DNA from: Graphilbum fragrans
Lineage: Eukaryota; Ascomycota; Sordariomycetes; Ophiostomatales; Ophiostomataceae
Assembly: GCA_001513895.1 (NCBI GenBank)
Contig: LLKO01000025.1
Span: forward strand, 1 to 64,000
DNA: 64,000 nt
Reading direction: 5' to 3'
Shown piece after piece: positions 30,237 through 40,445 of the stretch; the stretch's first letter is position 1, and each line of letters begins with the position of its first letter. Below the pieces are notes generated by a model, which was not told the origin of the DNA, did not search any database, and saw nothing but the letters and a program-made list of their open reading frames with translations. The position numbers and the translations under genes are program-made.

Positions 30237-31074
30237 GGCTGGTGCCGGAGCGCTTGGCGCAGGGAAGGCTAGATAGCTATTTGGTAACCACGCAAGCAAG
30301 GCTCGACGGAGAGTACCGACAGATCAAATGAGACTCGTAAGAAACTGCGGCTGATCGGTGGACAGTTGAAGTTCGGACTCGAGAAAAAGGGGGGGGTTTT
30401 GAGATGCGTTGGGGACCCCGAGCTAATAAAATACGAGGACGAACAAGGTATGGGAGAGGAAACAACAAAAAAAATGCTCAATAATGATAGCACAAAACAG
30501 CTTCTTCCATGATACGTAAAGGATGCTCCACAAAGCTTTGCCTGGTGGCTCTCGTTGTTATCGTGGTGACGTTGCGACGTGGTTCTGCCGTGGTTCGAGT
30601 CGCAAGTCGCGCTATTGGGAGAACGAGAGGGAGCTTGTGACGATGTGGCAACCGTTGGAGCACCAGTACCGCGCTTTCCTCACAAGACCACCTAGCTGCC
30701 CCGTGGCTCTAACTTCCAGGCCACTGACCTCATAAGCGACTAGCACCCAACGGAAGGCCCGGAACAACCTGTGCGCCGAAACGCTTAGTAAGTCCAATTT
30801 CTACTAAAAGTATGCTCCTCTCGTACCTTTACAGGCCAGTTCTTATAATACTCGTACAACATCGTCTTGTTCTCTCTACATTTCTTGCTCACGATACTCT
30901 ATCACATGGCGGATAGCAATCCGGGTACTCGAATATCTTGGAATCCTTCTACAGCGATCTCACCAAGCCGTGGCCGTCCTGCCGGGTATTCTCCACCAAA
31001 TCTCTCGGGGTCAGCCTTCCCTGCCGAAAGCTTGTTGTGCCCATTACGAGTCCTAATGCAACCAACTGCCCCCC
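30237..31074. other. Intergenic: SEY1 promoter and 3' region of the kinase gene
   Basis: No gene seen in 838 bp. The minus strand upstream of SEY1 is C/T-rich around 30360-30480. One tACTCGTACA motif lies near 30849. Confidence 0.5.
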
Positions 31075-32186
31075 TCACCCATACTTTGCGAGGAGCTTGC
31101 TCGTGATGCTCATGGCACTGTTCTTATAATAGCCACCAAACAGCGCAAAATGGTTGAGATGGTGGTATCTAGCCTAGGTGTCAAAAGGCGGTCAAATAAC
31201 TCGAGAGGGGAAAAGGAGGGAGATATTACGCACAACTCATACAACGCCAGGCGGTCTTCCCACTCGTTTGTCGGCTCGTCCTTGCCCATCAGCTCCTCAT
31301 ACTCCTGCCACACACGCCGGTCAAATCCGCCAAACATGCGCATGATGCCCAGCTCGTACTCGGAGTGCCCGTACACGCAGGCTGCATCGTAGACAACATG
31401 CTCGACACCCCAAGAACTGCCATCGTAGCTATCGTTCTCTTGCGTTGCTATCCGTCCCGTGTCGGCATTGCCGCTCCAGAGATCCCCGTGCACCACGACA
31501 GGCACAATCGGCCCGCCGCCTCGCTTTGCACTGCGCTGCAGGTGTCCGTCGCCCAACAGCCGGGGCACCACTTTAGCGGCCGTGCGCTCGACGGCGTCCG
31601 ACAGAGCGGCGTCGCTGGACCCGTTGCGCCGGGCCTCGTGCAGCACATGCCGCAGGCGGCTGTTGGCGTAAAAATCGGCCCACGAGGTCGACCAGGTGTT
31701 GTCCTGCGGCGTGCTGCCACAACAGGTGGCGACGGGGAAGCCAAAGCGCGGCGAGCCGGGGTGTTCGGGATCGGCCGCTGCTGGCACCGGTTGGGAGTGC
31801 AGCTCGGCCAGCCTAGCCGCCAGCGTCCGTCCTGGCCCAGAGGCAGCCCCGGAACTGGCACCACTGCGTAGGTCTAGGAAGTCCGTAGCCAGAAAGAAGC
31901 CCGCAGAGGCGTTCTGCAGTGGTCCGTGAGCATAAGCTCGGGGGCAAAAGCCGGGCACGGCTTGGGCGATGGCATTCAGCGAGGCGTACTCGCCGCGGAA
32001 CATGACCTCGGCGTCTGGCCCTGTGCCTGTTTTGACAAAGTACCGGGCAGGACGGCCATCTACCGTGCCGCGGACTTGGAACGAACGCGCAAAGGAAGAG
32101 CCGCCGCCCGATCGCCGGTCATAGGTAGCAGTGCCGGGGTCGAGCTGGAGCGCGGCGGCAATGGCTGGGTCGACTTGGCCAGACAT
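31075..32186 (-). CDS. Fructosamine/ketosamine-3-kinase family protein
   Basis: Model: complement(join(31075..31168, 31234..32186)), 348 residues. The 65-nt intron has a gtgcgt donor and ctag acceptor. Splicing replaces a run-on tail with YHHLNHFALFGGYYKNSAMSI, exactly the conserved end of this family. Start is ATG 32186 (MSGQVDPAIAAALQL). Features: GGGSSFARSF phosphate-binding region, YFVKTG lysine strand, FRGEYASLNAI, catalytic loop VVVHGDLWSGN, then VYDAACVYGHSEYELGIMRMFGGF. The fold is a small eukaryotic-like kinase. Known role: phosphorylates ketosamines on glycated proteins, which destabilises and removes the sugar. Fungal members are little studied, so the substrate is inferred. Confidence 0.93.
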
Positions 32187-33275
32187 CTCTGTAGATGCAC
32201 CGGGCACATATCAGCAAAAAGAGTTTGCAACGCGTCGCCGAAACCTCGGCGGGTGTTCAATCACCGCAGGCCGTTGGTTCGAGATATCATGTTATGTCGC
32301 TGACGTAGTTGGATAAAAGAGGGGCAATTCGACTGCAGTGTATTTACTAGCCATATAGCACTGGCTTACAGGGGAGCTATCACCGCTGTAGCAAGTCGTC
32401 ACAGCAGTTATGCATGTTGGCATCGCCGTCCGGCTGACTACGACATGTCATGATAATTTCCGTAAATCATGATACATTTATTAATTTGAAGCTATATCCC
32501 GTCGCTATGATGATCAACAATAAAGTAAATGAAACGCCACCGTGTATTATGATTGTGAGTCCCGTCTCATACCACTCTCCGAAGCTGCTCCGTCGCTGTG
32601 CCGGAGAAGCCCGGTATTAAGAGAAAAAAAACGAAAACAGAAAAAACGCAGAAGGCGACAGATACTCCGTAGTGTACTCATAGGCACGGAAACAGTGGGT
32701 ACCTTCCAGAAGGCTGATCGACACTGGAAATAGTGGGTCCGGTTCCAGAAGGGTGATTGGATAGGTCAAGTCGTTCTCGCATACAAGTATACCCGGTATG
32801 GCTTTTCCGGGCTTCGCTCGGTTTCTGGTGACAATGCTCGTGTGCCCTTTTTTTCTCTTCGTCGCACACCACGCCCCAACGCGTCAGCGCCACCAACCGG
32901 TCACTGTCGGATTGCTATCGTGAAATTCTCGTATCTGACATCGTATTCATCCGACAGGATTGTCATTGGGGTCATGTTATGTGAGCGCGTCCAGGAATAT
33001 GGAACGAACTCGGAAAAGCCGGGTATCTAGGAACAGGAAGATCGGCACGCTGATGGCAGACTGCGGTGCGTCGAGGCAGCCATTGGCTGTGGAGGAACAC
33101 CGGGTATTTCGATGGCAGTAAGGGCTGTCTTCGGTCAAAGGGATTGCTGAAGGGATTGCTGTTGTGTTTGTGGTCGTAGTCGTCGTATGAGGAGGGGAAA
33201 AGGAAAGCGGGAAGGTACAGGTTTGTTCACTCTGCGCATTTCGGATGCTGGAAAGCAAGGCCCGGCTTCTGTCGA
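32187..33275. other. Intergenic between kinase gene and small unknown gene
   Basis: No gene recognised in about 1.1 kb. A TACTCCGTA motif lies at 32663-32671. 33140-33190 on the plus strand is G/T-rich (ttgctgttgtgtttgtggtcg), i.e. C/A-rich on the minus strand, probably 3' UTR of the small gene. Confidence 0.5.
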
Positions 33276-33749
33276 TTACAGCTGCCGAACGCTCTTGATA
33301 TCAGAGTCGTCTAGCATTGATGTGGCCGTCGAGGCCAGGGTCGTGGACCGTCGTAGTGGCCGCATGTCAGAAGCAATGCTGTCGAAGCTGGCGTTCTTCT
33401 TGCGGAGGAATGACAAGGGTGACTTCTTGGCAGAGCCGAAGACAGACGACGGCGGTAGAGGCGATGATGAAGCTGTCACTCTTGTTGCCTTCTCTTCTGA
33501 CATGGAGGCGATCGTGTGCTCGTTGTACGCCTTCTTAGCCGAAGGAACGTGGTACGGCGCACCAGACTCCCAGCAGGCATGGCAAGGACACATTGGAGCA
33601 CGCTCCAGCTGCATCCCACCGGGAAGATGGCTTGGATTGGGGCTGGCCACGACGAGTCCGCGGAGCCACATCCGTGCTGACTCTGTCGATGAAGTAGACG
33701 GGCGTGAAGACGCTGCTTCAGCGGCAGCGGCCTGGGCGAATGTAGGCAT
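33276..33749 (-). CDS. Hypothetical Ser-rich protein (157 aa)
   Basis: Single exon with a good start context (acagacaccATGCC) after a C/T-rich leader with a possible 5' UTR acceptor (ccccaacag). No family was recognised. The protein begins MPTFAQAAAAEAASSRPSTS and is Ser/Ala-rich. A central CPCHACWESG...HVPSAKKAYNEH segment has three Cys and two His and could be a small metal site. The C-terminal half, KKSPLSFLRKKNASFDSIAS then RRSTTLAS and DDSDIKSVRQL, carries several basic-X-X-Ser phosphosite-like motifs. No membrane segment or signal peptide. The plus strand is also open here (33187-33810), but that frame lacks a comparable leader. Confidence 0.6.
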   Translation of the reverse strand: MPTFAQAAAAEAASSRPSTSSTESARMWLRGLVVASPNPSHLPGGMQLERAPMCPCHACWESGAPYHVPSAKKAYNEHTIASMSEEKATRVTASSSPLPPSSVFGSAKKSPLSFLRKKNASFDSIASDMRPLRRSTTLASTATSMLDDSDIKSVRQL

Positions 33750-35878
33750 GGTGTCTGTTGGGGACGGGCGAGAAGATACACGTAGGAAGAAAGTGAGAGG
33801 AAATAAGTAACGTGCAAGTGAGGAGAAGGTGATGTTGGTTTGAATACTAGTGGAATGTAAGCATAAGGAAACAAGATACCAAGTGTGAAAAAGATCTAGG
33901 GGGAGGGGAGGATATTGGTATTATATATATTATTTGTAGTACAAAATAAATACTCCGACGGAGGATACATGTAAGTCGCAGGATGCGGATAACGACACCA
34001 CGAAAGTGAACGGGCAGCCAAGCACAAGGCCCGGTCTAACTAGAAAGAGTCCCAGGACAAAGCGCTAGCTTCCTTTTTAGGAGGGGCCAGAAGCGGCGGC
34101 GTTGACACCTTGTCACAGCCTTTCCGCGCCTCTTTGCTTGACCTGCCCAGACCGGTGCTGCGATGTACCTCGTGCTCTCTTCCGCCTGAATGTACATTGA
34201 CGCACGGGAGACATAAATGAGCCCCCAAATGACATCACCGCTTGATCTGTTTCTCCTTCTGTCAGGAGGTACAATGTATTCCGTGTCTACGTACCTCGTG
34301 CATTTTTATATCAAGGGGCGAGGAACAGGACTACGATAGGGACCGCAAAGGCACCAAAAACCCTGTTCTCCTTACCGAACTTATGGCGAGAAACAGCCGT
34401 GTTTTTGGTTAGACGGAGGCGGACCTAGCCCAGAACCGGCCCTGTAAGATACGAGTATGATAAGACGGGCGGTGCCCCTCTTACGCACTTAGCGCAGATG
34501 TTTGTTTGCTCCCCCACCAGCGCTGCTTGGGGCGGTCTCGGCGGGCTTAGCGCTGGCGCCCCAGGGCACTTGGGCTGCCATTCTATGTCGAACCCCATTC
34601 TCAACTACGGCAAAACGCCCTTCCTAACCTCGGGTTTCACCGGAGCATCGACGTGTTTTTTCTGTGGGCAATGTTACAGGACTCTACTATTCTTTTCCCG
34701 ATGCTTATGCATTGTCTTTTTTATTTTATTTATTTATTTATTTATATATATGGTAGACGAGCTGTGCACTCAGCCAGCTGAGATTGTTCCAAAATATCCA
34801 ACTACAATAGGTGTGTAAGATTCTAGCTGACTCGCATCCTGCCAGCTATTGCGAAATTGATGCAGACTGCACATCAATTGCTAGCTCCTCTTCTAGCCTA
34901 ACCTAGCATTCAATGCAAGCCATACGAAGTTCACTTCCAGTTGCTCTTCCCTTTCAATAGCCATGCAAGTCACGCCGGCCATTTGAGACAGGATCACCGG
35001 GTTACAACCTTCACAGGAACGGCTCCGGCCCACTTGCGGCTGTTGTACATGCAAAAGAATAGTGTAGATCTCGTGAGGCAGACTGCGAAAAATTCGAAAC
35101 TAGGAAGACATGTGTCACCACTCCCTTCGTGCGATGTGCAGAGGAGGGGGTGTGTTCCGCCGGCCCACGAGCATCGACCAGAACGCGTTGATGCAGCTTG
35201 TGTCTACCAGCTAGCATTTGGCAAGAAGCGAGAAAGGGGCTTAGCTTTGCACATAGCTCGATGTGAGGGCTGTCGGGTCACGCGTGCGCAGACGGAAGCG
35301 AGCATCATACAAAGTATTGCGGTTCCGCTAGATGCGAGCGGCTCCTCACCGACTATGTCGGCCAAGCACCACCCCGCCCCGAATTATTGGACTTGGCTTC
35401 CGTGATGATTAGTCTCGACCGTTGAAATACAAAGCTAGAAAGAAAAAGTGTCAGCACCTCGCCGGCAACGATCCCCGTGAAAACAGCAACTCACACCCCC
35501 GTTCGCTTCATGCATGTGGAGATATGTACGTTTGCTTCATAGATGGTAGCACTTCAAAATCCTGGGGGGAATCAGAGTGGCAAGGCTATATGAACATAGG
35601 AAATAAAACAAAGGAGGCAGAGAGGACATCAAATGGAGGGAGGGTTGGGCCAAAAGCATGAAAAAACCGAAGAATTAAAAGCAAAAAGGACAGCAAAATC
35701 CAAGAAAAGGCCTTGACCCGCCTTCTCCACACAATCTATTTGTATTTGTTCCCAGCCCAGATGTTCATAATGTCGACCATCCATGCCAACAGGCAACAAG
35801 TCTAACAGCTCAATGCACCGTCCTGTCTGTCCATGATACACGCTTCGGCGAGGCCGAACGAAAATCTAGCTCGAGCGC
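33750..35878. other. Gene-free stretch upstream of the small gene and downstream of LSC2
   Basis: About 2.1 kb without a credible gene on either strand. It contains a TTTA microsatellite (about 34721-34750), a short TA run near 33922, and AT-rich sequence. ORFs here are short and lack start context or recognisable content. Confidence 0.5.
34721..34750. repeat. TTTA microsatellite with flanking TA run
   Basis: ttattttatttatttatttatttata: about five TTTA units followed by tatatata. Non-coding. Confidence 0.85.
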
Positions 35879-37652
35879 TTAGATGCCCAGGGTGAACTCA
35901 ACACCGACGTCAATGTCACGAGCTAGCGTAGAGTTAGTGATGACGAACATAGCCAGGCGCAAAAAAACAACAGTAGGGGATAACGTACCCATCTTGACCA
36001 CCTTGGACAGTTGAACGGCCTTCTCGGCAGCGCTCTGCAGGTCGTCGATGGAGAAGATCTTGAGGCCGGACTCGCTGATGATGGTGTGGGCCTGCTCGAC
36101 GTTGGTGCCCTGCAGACGGGCAATGATGGGGATGCGCAGGTTGAGAGTCTCGACGGTGTTGATAAGTCCGTGCGCAATGGCATCGCAGCGCACAATGCCG
36201 CCAAAGATGTTGACGAAGATGGCAGTGACCTTCTGGTCGCTGGTGATCAGCTCAAAGGCCTCCTTGATGGCAGCCGGGGTAGCACCACCGCCGACGTCGA
36301 GGAAGTTGGCCGGGCTGCCGCCGTTCAGCTTGATAATGTCCATGGTGGCCATGGCCAGACCGGCACCGTTGACGAGGCAGCCAATGTCGCCGTCGAGCTT
36401 GATGAAGTTAAGGCCGGACTCGGCGGCACGCACCTCCTCGGCGTCCTCTTGGCTGGTGTCGCGCCACTCAAAGACCTCGCCCTGGCGGAAGGAGGCGTTG
36501 TCGTCAAAGTTGAACTTGGCATCCATGCACATGACCTTGTGATCCGAGGTCTCGGACAGCGGGTTGATCTCGATCTGCGTGGCGTCCTTCTCCTGGAAGA
36601 TCTTGTACAGCTTCTGGATCGTGTCCTTGGCGTCCTCGACGCACTGCTCGCTGAAGCCCAGGTTGACGGCAATCGAGCGAGCAATCTCGTCCGTCACGCC
36701 CGTCTCGAGGTCAATGTACGTCGTGTGGATCGCGTCGGGGTGGTCCTTGGCCACCGCCTCAATGTCCATGCCGCCCTGCGACGACGACACAATCACCGGC
36801 TTTTGCGTCGCGCGGTCCATCAGCACTGCCAGGTAAAACTCGCGACGCGCAAATTTGCGCTCGCAAATGTAGACGGCGTTGCACAGCCGGCCGCCCGCGC
36901 CGGTCTGCTTCGTCACCAGCTTGTGGCCGATCATCTGGTCCGCAAACATCTTGGCCTCCGTCGGCGAGTAGATCACCCGCACACCGCCCTTCAGGCCGTT
37001 GTCGAACGTGCCCTTGCCACGGCCACCAGCCAAAACCTGTGCCTTGATCACCATGTCGTCGGTGCCGATCGTCTTCGCCACGGCCTCGGCCTCCTCGGCC
37101 GTCCGCGCCACCGCTCCGTCCGGAAGCTGGATGCCATACTGCACGCAATTTGTTAGCCGCCGAGGCAACCGGTGCAGAATATCATGTGAAACAGAGGGGT
37201 AAATAAAGATATCCCAAATAGTGGCAGGGCTCGGCCATTGTAGACAACCAAAGGCTAGACAACGAAATGCAGACACCGCGTCCGCTATCACGATCGGCTC
37301 CGACTAACCTTGCGCATCAAATCAGCGGACAGGTACTCGTGGATGCTCAGAGCACGCCGCTGCTGGCCGACGGCGGAAAGCCGCGTAGAGGGCATCATCT
37401 GCTGCTACATGGAGAAAAAAAGCATCATGGTCAGCCTCTTGTCTTCCTTTCCAAGCACCATCCCATCCCATCCTCACACCAAACACGGCATCGCCGCCCG
37501 TTTCCGAGCCTCGCCGCCCTTCTCGCCCCTCCCCCTCCTTCGATTCTCACGAGTGGATAGGATGGAAATAAACCGCATCAAAGAGAAATGCTAACCTTGG
37601 AAGCAGCCATGGCCGAAGCCAAAACACGGCTACCACGGCCTAGCTTGAACAT
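35879..37652 (-). CDS. LSC2: Succinyl-CoA ligase beta subunit, mitochondrial
   Basis: Model: complement(join(35879..35922, 35989..37138, 37309..37404, 37596..37652)), 448 residues. Introns are 66, 170 and 191 nt; all GT..AG. The final splice turns KVVKM into KVVKMARDIDVGVEFTLGI, the normal family end. The N-terminus MFKLGRGSRVLASAMAASK is a basic, Ser/Ala-rich mitochondrial presequence. Mature part starts near RRALSIHEYLSADLMRKYGI, then ATP-grasp landmarks KAQVLAGGRGKGTF, EINPL, and the C-terminal CoA-ligase domain with NGAGLAMATMDI, NFLDVGGGA, VNIFGGIVRCD. Known role: with the alpha subunit it converts succinyl-CoA to succinate in the TCA cycle with formation of ATP (fungal enzymes are usually ADP-forming; nucleotide choice inferred). 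It is the last secure protein gene before the gene-poor region. Confidence 0.97.
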
Positions 37653-38636
37653 GATGGGCAACGAGCTTCTCGGTGGCGACAGAAATGAAAAACAAAGAAA
37701 TAAAAAGGAGTGCTGTTGTCGTGGGATGGTTGAAGCTCCTGCCGATTCTCGCTCACACCGTTTATTTTTTCGACCTTGCTATTTTGTGCTCGGCTCAGGG
37801 AACATCGGTTGTCGGGGAGGTTAGGAGATGCAGATGGAGCTAGAATGAGAACTGCGCCCTGCGATTGGCCGTATAGCCCCACCCGAAACCCCCATTCGTG
37901 TTTGGCAACGGTGTGCACAGAGAGGGGCAGCGATAAAACCGCGCATGCTAGTCACGTGAAATATCCTAGGACCAATTCAAGCTGATATAGCAGTGAAGCC
38001 TCTGTATTTACATCACTAGGACCACTAGACTCCTACGAAAAAAAACATTTTCAGTTCCTATTAATTAGGTAATTCTCAACCTGTTTTGAGTGCAATTAGC
38101 TCTGGCGATGGAAATAACCCATGTGTTGTGCGATGCAGCGGAATACACTCCTTAGCAAGTGTCGAGGAGGGTTCACTACTGAAAAATCAGTTGGGGCTCG
38201 ATGATCGATAAAGCTTCCTAGACAAGCCTCTCATCTTCAACTGAGCTGCAATATTGAGGAGTGGTACCACAGAGACTCTGGGAGCGCGTATTGGAATTGC
38301 AAAGGTCTATCGATTCTCGCTTCTTCTATATCTCAGTGACCTAGAGCAGGCGTTCCACTGCGAACTCGCTCTTCATGTTAGCCGTTGTAGTACAAACGTG
38401 AACACGCAACGCCTGACCAAGAAACGTCGAACTGCGATGGACTCGTACACGAAGGAAGTCCAGCAATAGATACTATACCATAAGACAACCTGCGACTATC
38501 TCCGCTCTAGGCACCTGTGGTGATGCTTTGACTGGGTTTTCGGAGGGAAAGAGCTTTATTTATGGCTTCTCTACTCAGTGTAGCATTTCTATAGATTTGT
38601 CTGATGGTACATGTAGAGACCAAGGAGCTATTTCTA

Positions 38637-38705
38637 GCTCTACAGGATTCGAACCTGCGGTATAACATTGGAAAAGGCATGACTTGACCACTTGTCTACT
38701 AGTCC
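38637..38705 (-). other. tRNA-like relic with intact B-box
   Basis: On the minus strand a T-arm-like stretch GCAGG-TTCGAAT-CCTGT contains a perfect B-box (GGTTCGAATCC, plus coordinates 38645-38655). Upstream a D-arm-like GAC..GTC hairpin with AAGTGGTCAA loop and a loop TTTCCAA (would read as a Gly anticodon UCC) are spaced as in a tRNA. The anticodon stem has only about three of five pairs and the acceptor ends do not pair, so this is not a functional tRNA as read. It could be a decayed tRNA or a tRNA-derived SINE head. Confidence 0.3.
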
Positions 38706-39078
38706 GGCGGAATCTTCGACGTCGTCCCTGCAAACAAGCATTTCTGCAACATGAATCTACCGTCTGCCAAGGTATTTTTTCCCTATCAACAAACCGCGAA
38801 GAATGTCTGCCTAAAGAAAACATAGGCCTGCATTTCGAATAGGATTTTTTGTAACTAATCATAAACAACTCCGCGAATACTGAATTGATTTCTTGATAAC
38901 CTCTTCCGCATCTTTGCTTCAATTCAACAAATAGCAAATACCGTTTGCTTTTTTGTGACTTCGTAGAATATACAGTGATGTCGACTTAAAGAATTATAGT
39001 ACAGGATGATGAACAGGTTGAATCTTTTGAGTTCAGTAATGGCAACGCTATCCTTCACCACGCAAGCAACAAGCAACA

Positions 39079-39397
39079 ATGGCGGGGCTTGGGAATATAA
39101 CAGACGAGGAGCTGATCCCGAAACTCCATATCGTTGATCGTTGCCCTACAATTGGCGAATGTTGATAGTGTGTCACAAGCAGAGGCTGTCATACAGAGTA
39201 TTCTAGCAACTAGCTGCCCCTCTGTGAGGACGGGTGGACGATATACTTACCGTGTCTGGTCGAGAGACATTATCGTTGCGATCGCTGGACAAGCTGTGAT
39301 CACACCCTCTGTTGACGTCGGTAAGTTGCTATTGGCCTGTGAGGCATTTAATTGCGAAACATCTCGTCAACCTCTTTTAGAATCGGTCAAAGTATAG
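39079..39397 (+). pseudogene. Possible relic of a small gene (frameshifted ORF with intron-like end)
   Basis: ATG 39079 in good context (aagcaacaATGGC) opens MAGLGNITDEELIPKLHIVD but stops after 28 codons. Shifting by one base near 39135, the frame continues LIVALQLANVDSVSQAEAVI and on to 39397. Near the end, gtaagt at about 39322 and cctcttttag at 39380 look like an intron pair. I recognise no family. A single-base break plus splice-like ends suggests a decayed gene, but chance is quite possible. Confidence 0.25.
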
Positions 39398-40362
39398 GCT
39401 AAAGAATACGGGTTTGGTCACGCAACTCATGCTGAGATGTATTGTGAGGCTATATTGGTTGTGCTTCCTCTCAATAAATAGTAATGGTGACAGAACGTAG
39501 CAAACGAAGTGGAAATGGCACACAATAGGTAGAAAAAGTAACAAAAAAAACGTACAGCAGCGGGTATTCGCTGGTCGTCACCGACCCAACTACTAATCCA
39601 CCGATTACAGGTTTAACTAGGGGAGAGCGGACGGGATCCCGTGCTTTCCAGTATCTATGGCCGTACGTGGAGGATGAAGTGTGAAAGGCTTATTTGGAGG
39701 ACATTTTGGGGCATTGAGAATCAGTGGAATGTGCAACGCAATGTGCACACGCGTATGTAAAATATATAGTGAACAGTAAATCGTCATTTAAATAACTATT
39801 TAAGCTACTAGTCGTTGACTGCGTAATTTACTATATGTTCGTTTTCTGAAAAAAAAAATATGTTGCAAAGACTACGCCGTAATTGTGGTCCGTACACGCA
39901 TTAACAACCCGAGGCAAGTAAGTCTAAACTATCTGTGCATCACTGTTCCGAGGCAGGAGAATGCTTAATAAAGCTGAAATCACCGTACTGAACCACAACC
40001 GCGGTAGTAGAGAGGCACGCGAATCACGGTATCTGATTTTGACGAGTTGAAAATACAACTCGTATGGGGTTGAATACGTGACCTCGACTGACATGCTTCC
40101 TTACTCGTAGCTCTTTGCTGTTCCTATTCATAAACGCTGCCACTGATTGCGTAGCTTATGGATAGTTACCAATATCAAAGATGTACATGATCCAAAAATG
40201 AGACAAACCGATGAGGTCTATTTGACGCTTGTGGCCTTTGTAGGAATACTTATACTATATTTGACCGATTGCAAAGGCTCACTGCTGGCCGTATTATGGA
40301 GGGGCAAATGGGCTTTTGTCTCGATGCAGGAACGAAAATTAGAGTCACCAATCAAGACAAAG

Positions 40363-40434
40363 TCCGATATGGTGTAACGGTTAACATCCCACGTTTTCAC
40401 CGTGGAGCTCGGGGTTCGATTCCCCGTTTCGGAG
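40363..40434 (+). tRNA. tRNA-Glu (anticodon UUC), intronless
   Basis: 72 nt, clover-leaf readable by eye: acceptor TCCGATA/TTTCGGA, D-arm TGGTGTAACGGTTAACAT, anticodon stem CCACG/CGTGG with loop TTTTCAC (anticodon TTC, 40396-40398), and T-arm CGGGG-TTCGATT-CCCCG, discriminator G. A-box (40370-40380) and B-box (40413-40423) fit RNA polymerase III. One oddity is a T-T mismatch at the sixth acceptor pair. An oligo-T terminator follows within 10 bases. It is the only secure gene in the right-hand 26 kb. Confidence 0.93.
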
Positions 40435-40439
40435 TAAAA

Positions 40440-40445
40440 TTTTTT
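40440..40445 (+). terminator. Pol III oligo-T terminator of tRNA-Glu
   Basis: T6 run starting six bases after the discriminator base; a second T7 run follows near 40460. Confidence 0.85.

Larger units (their letters stand above)
37653..40362. other. Start of gene desert: 2.7 kb with relic-like elements only
   Basis: The LSC2 promoter occupies the first few hundred bases. Beyond about 38.0 kb the DNA turns AT-richer and holds no secure gene. Two weak features are listed separately: a tRNA-like segment near 38.65 kb and a possible broken ORF near 39.1 kb. Confidence 0.5.

Noticed and set aside
33187..33810. 207-codon plus-strand ORF
   Set aside because: Overlaps the 157-codon minus ORF, which has the proper leader and start context.
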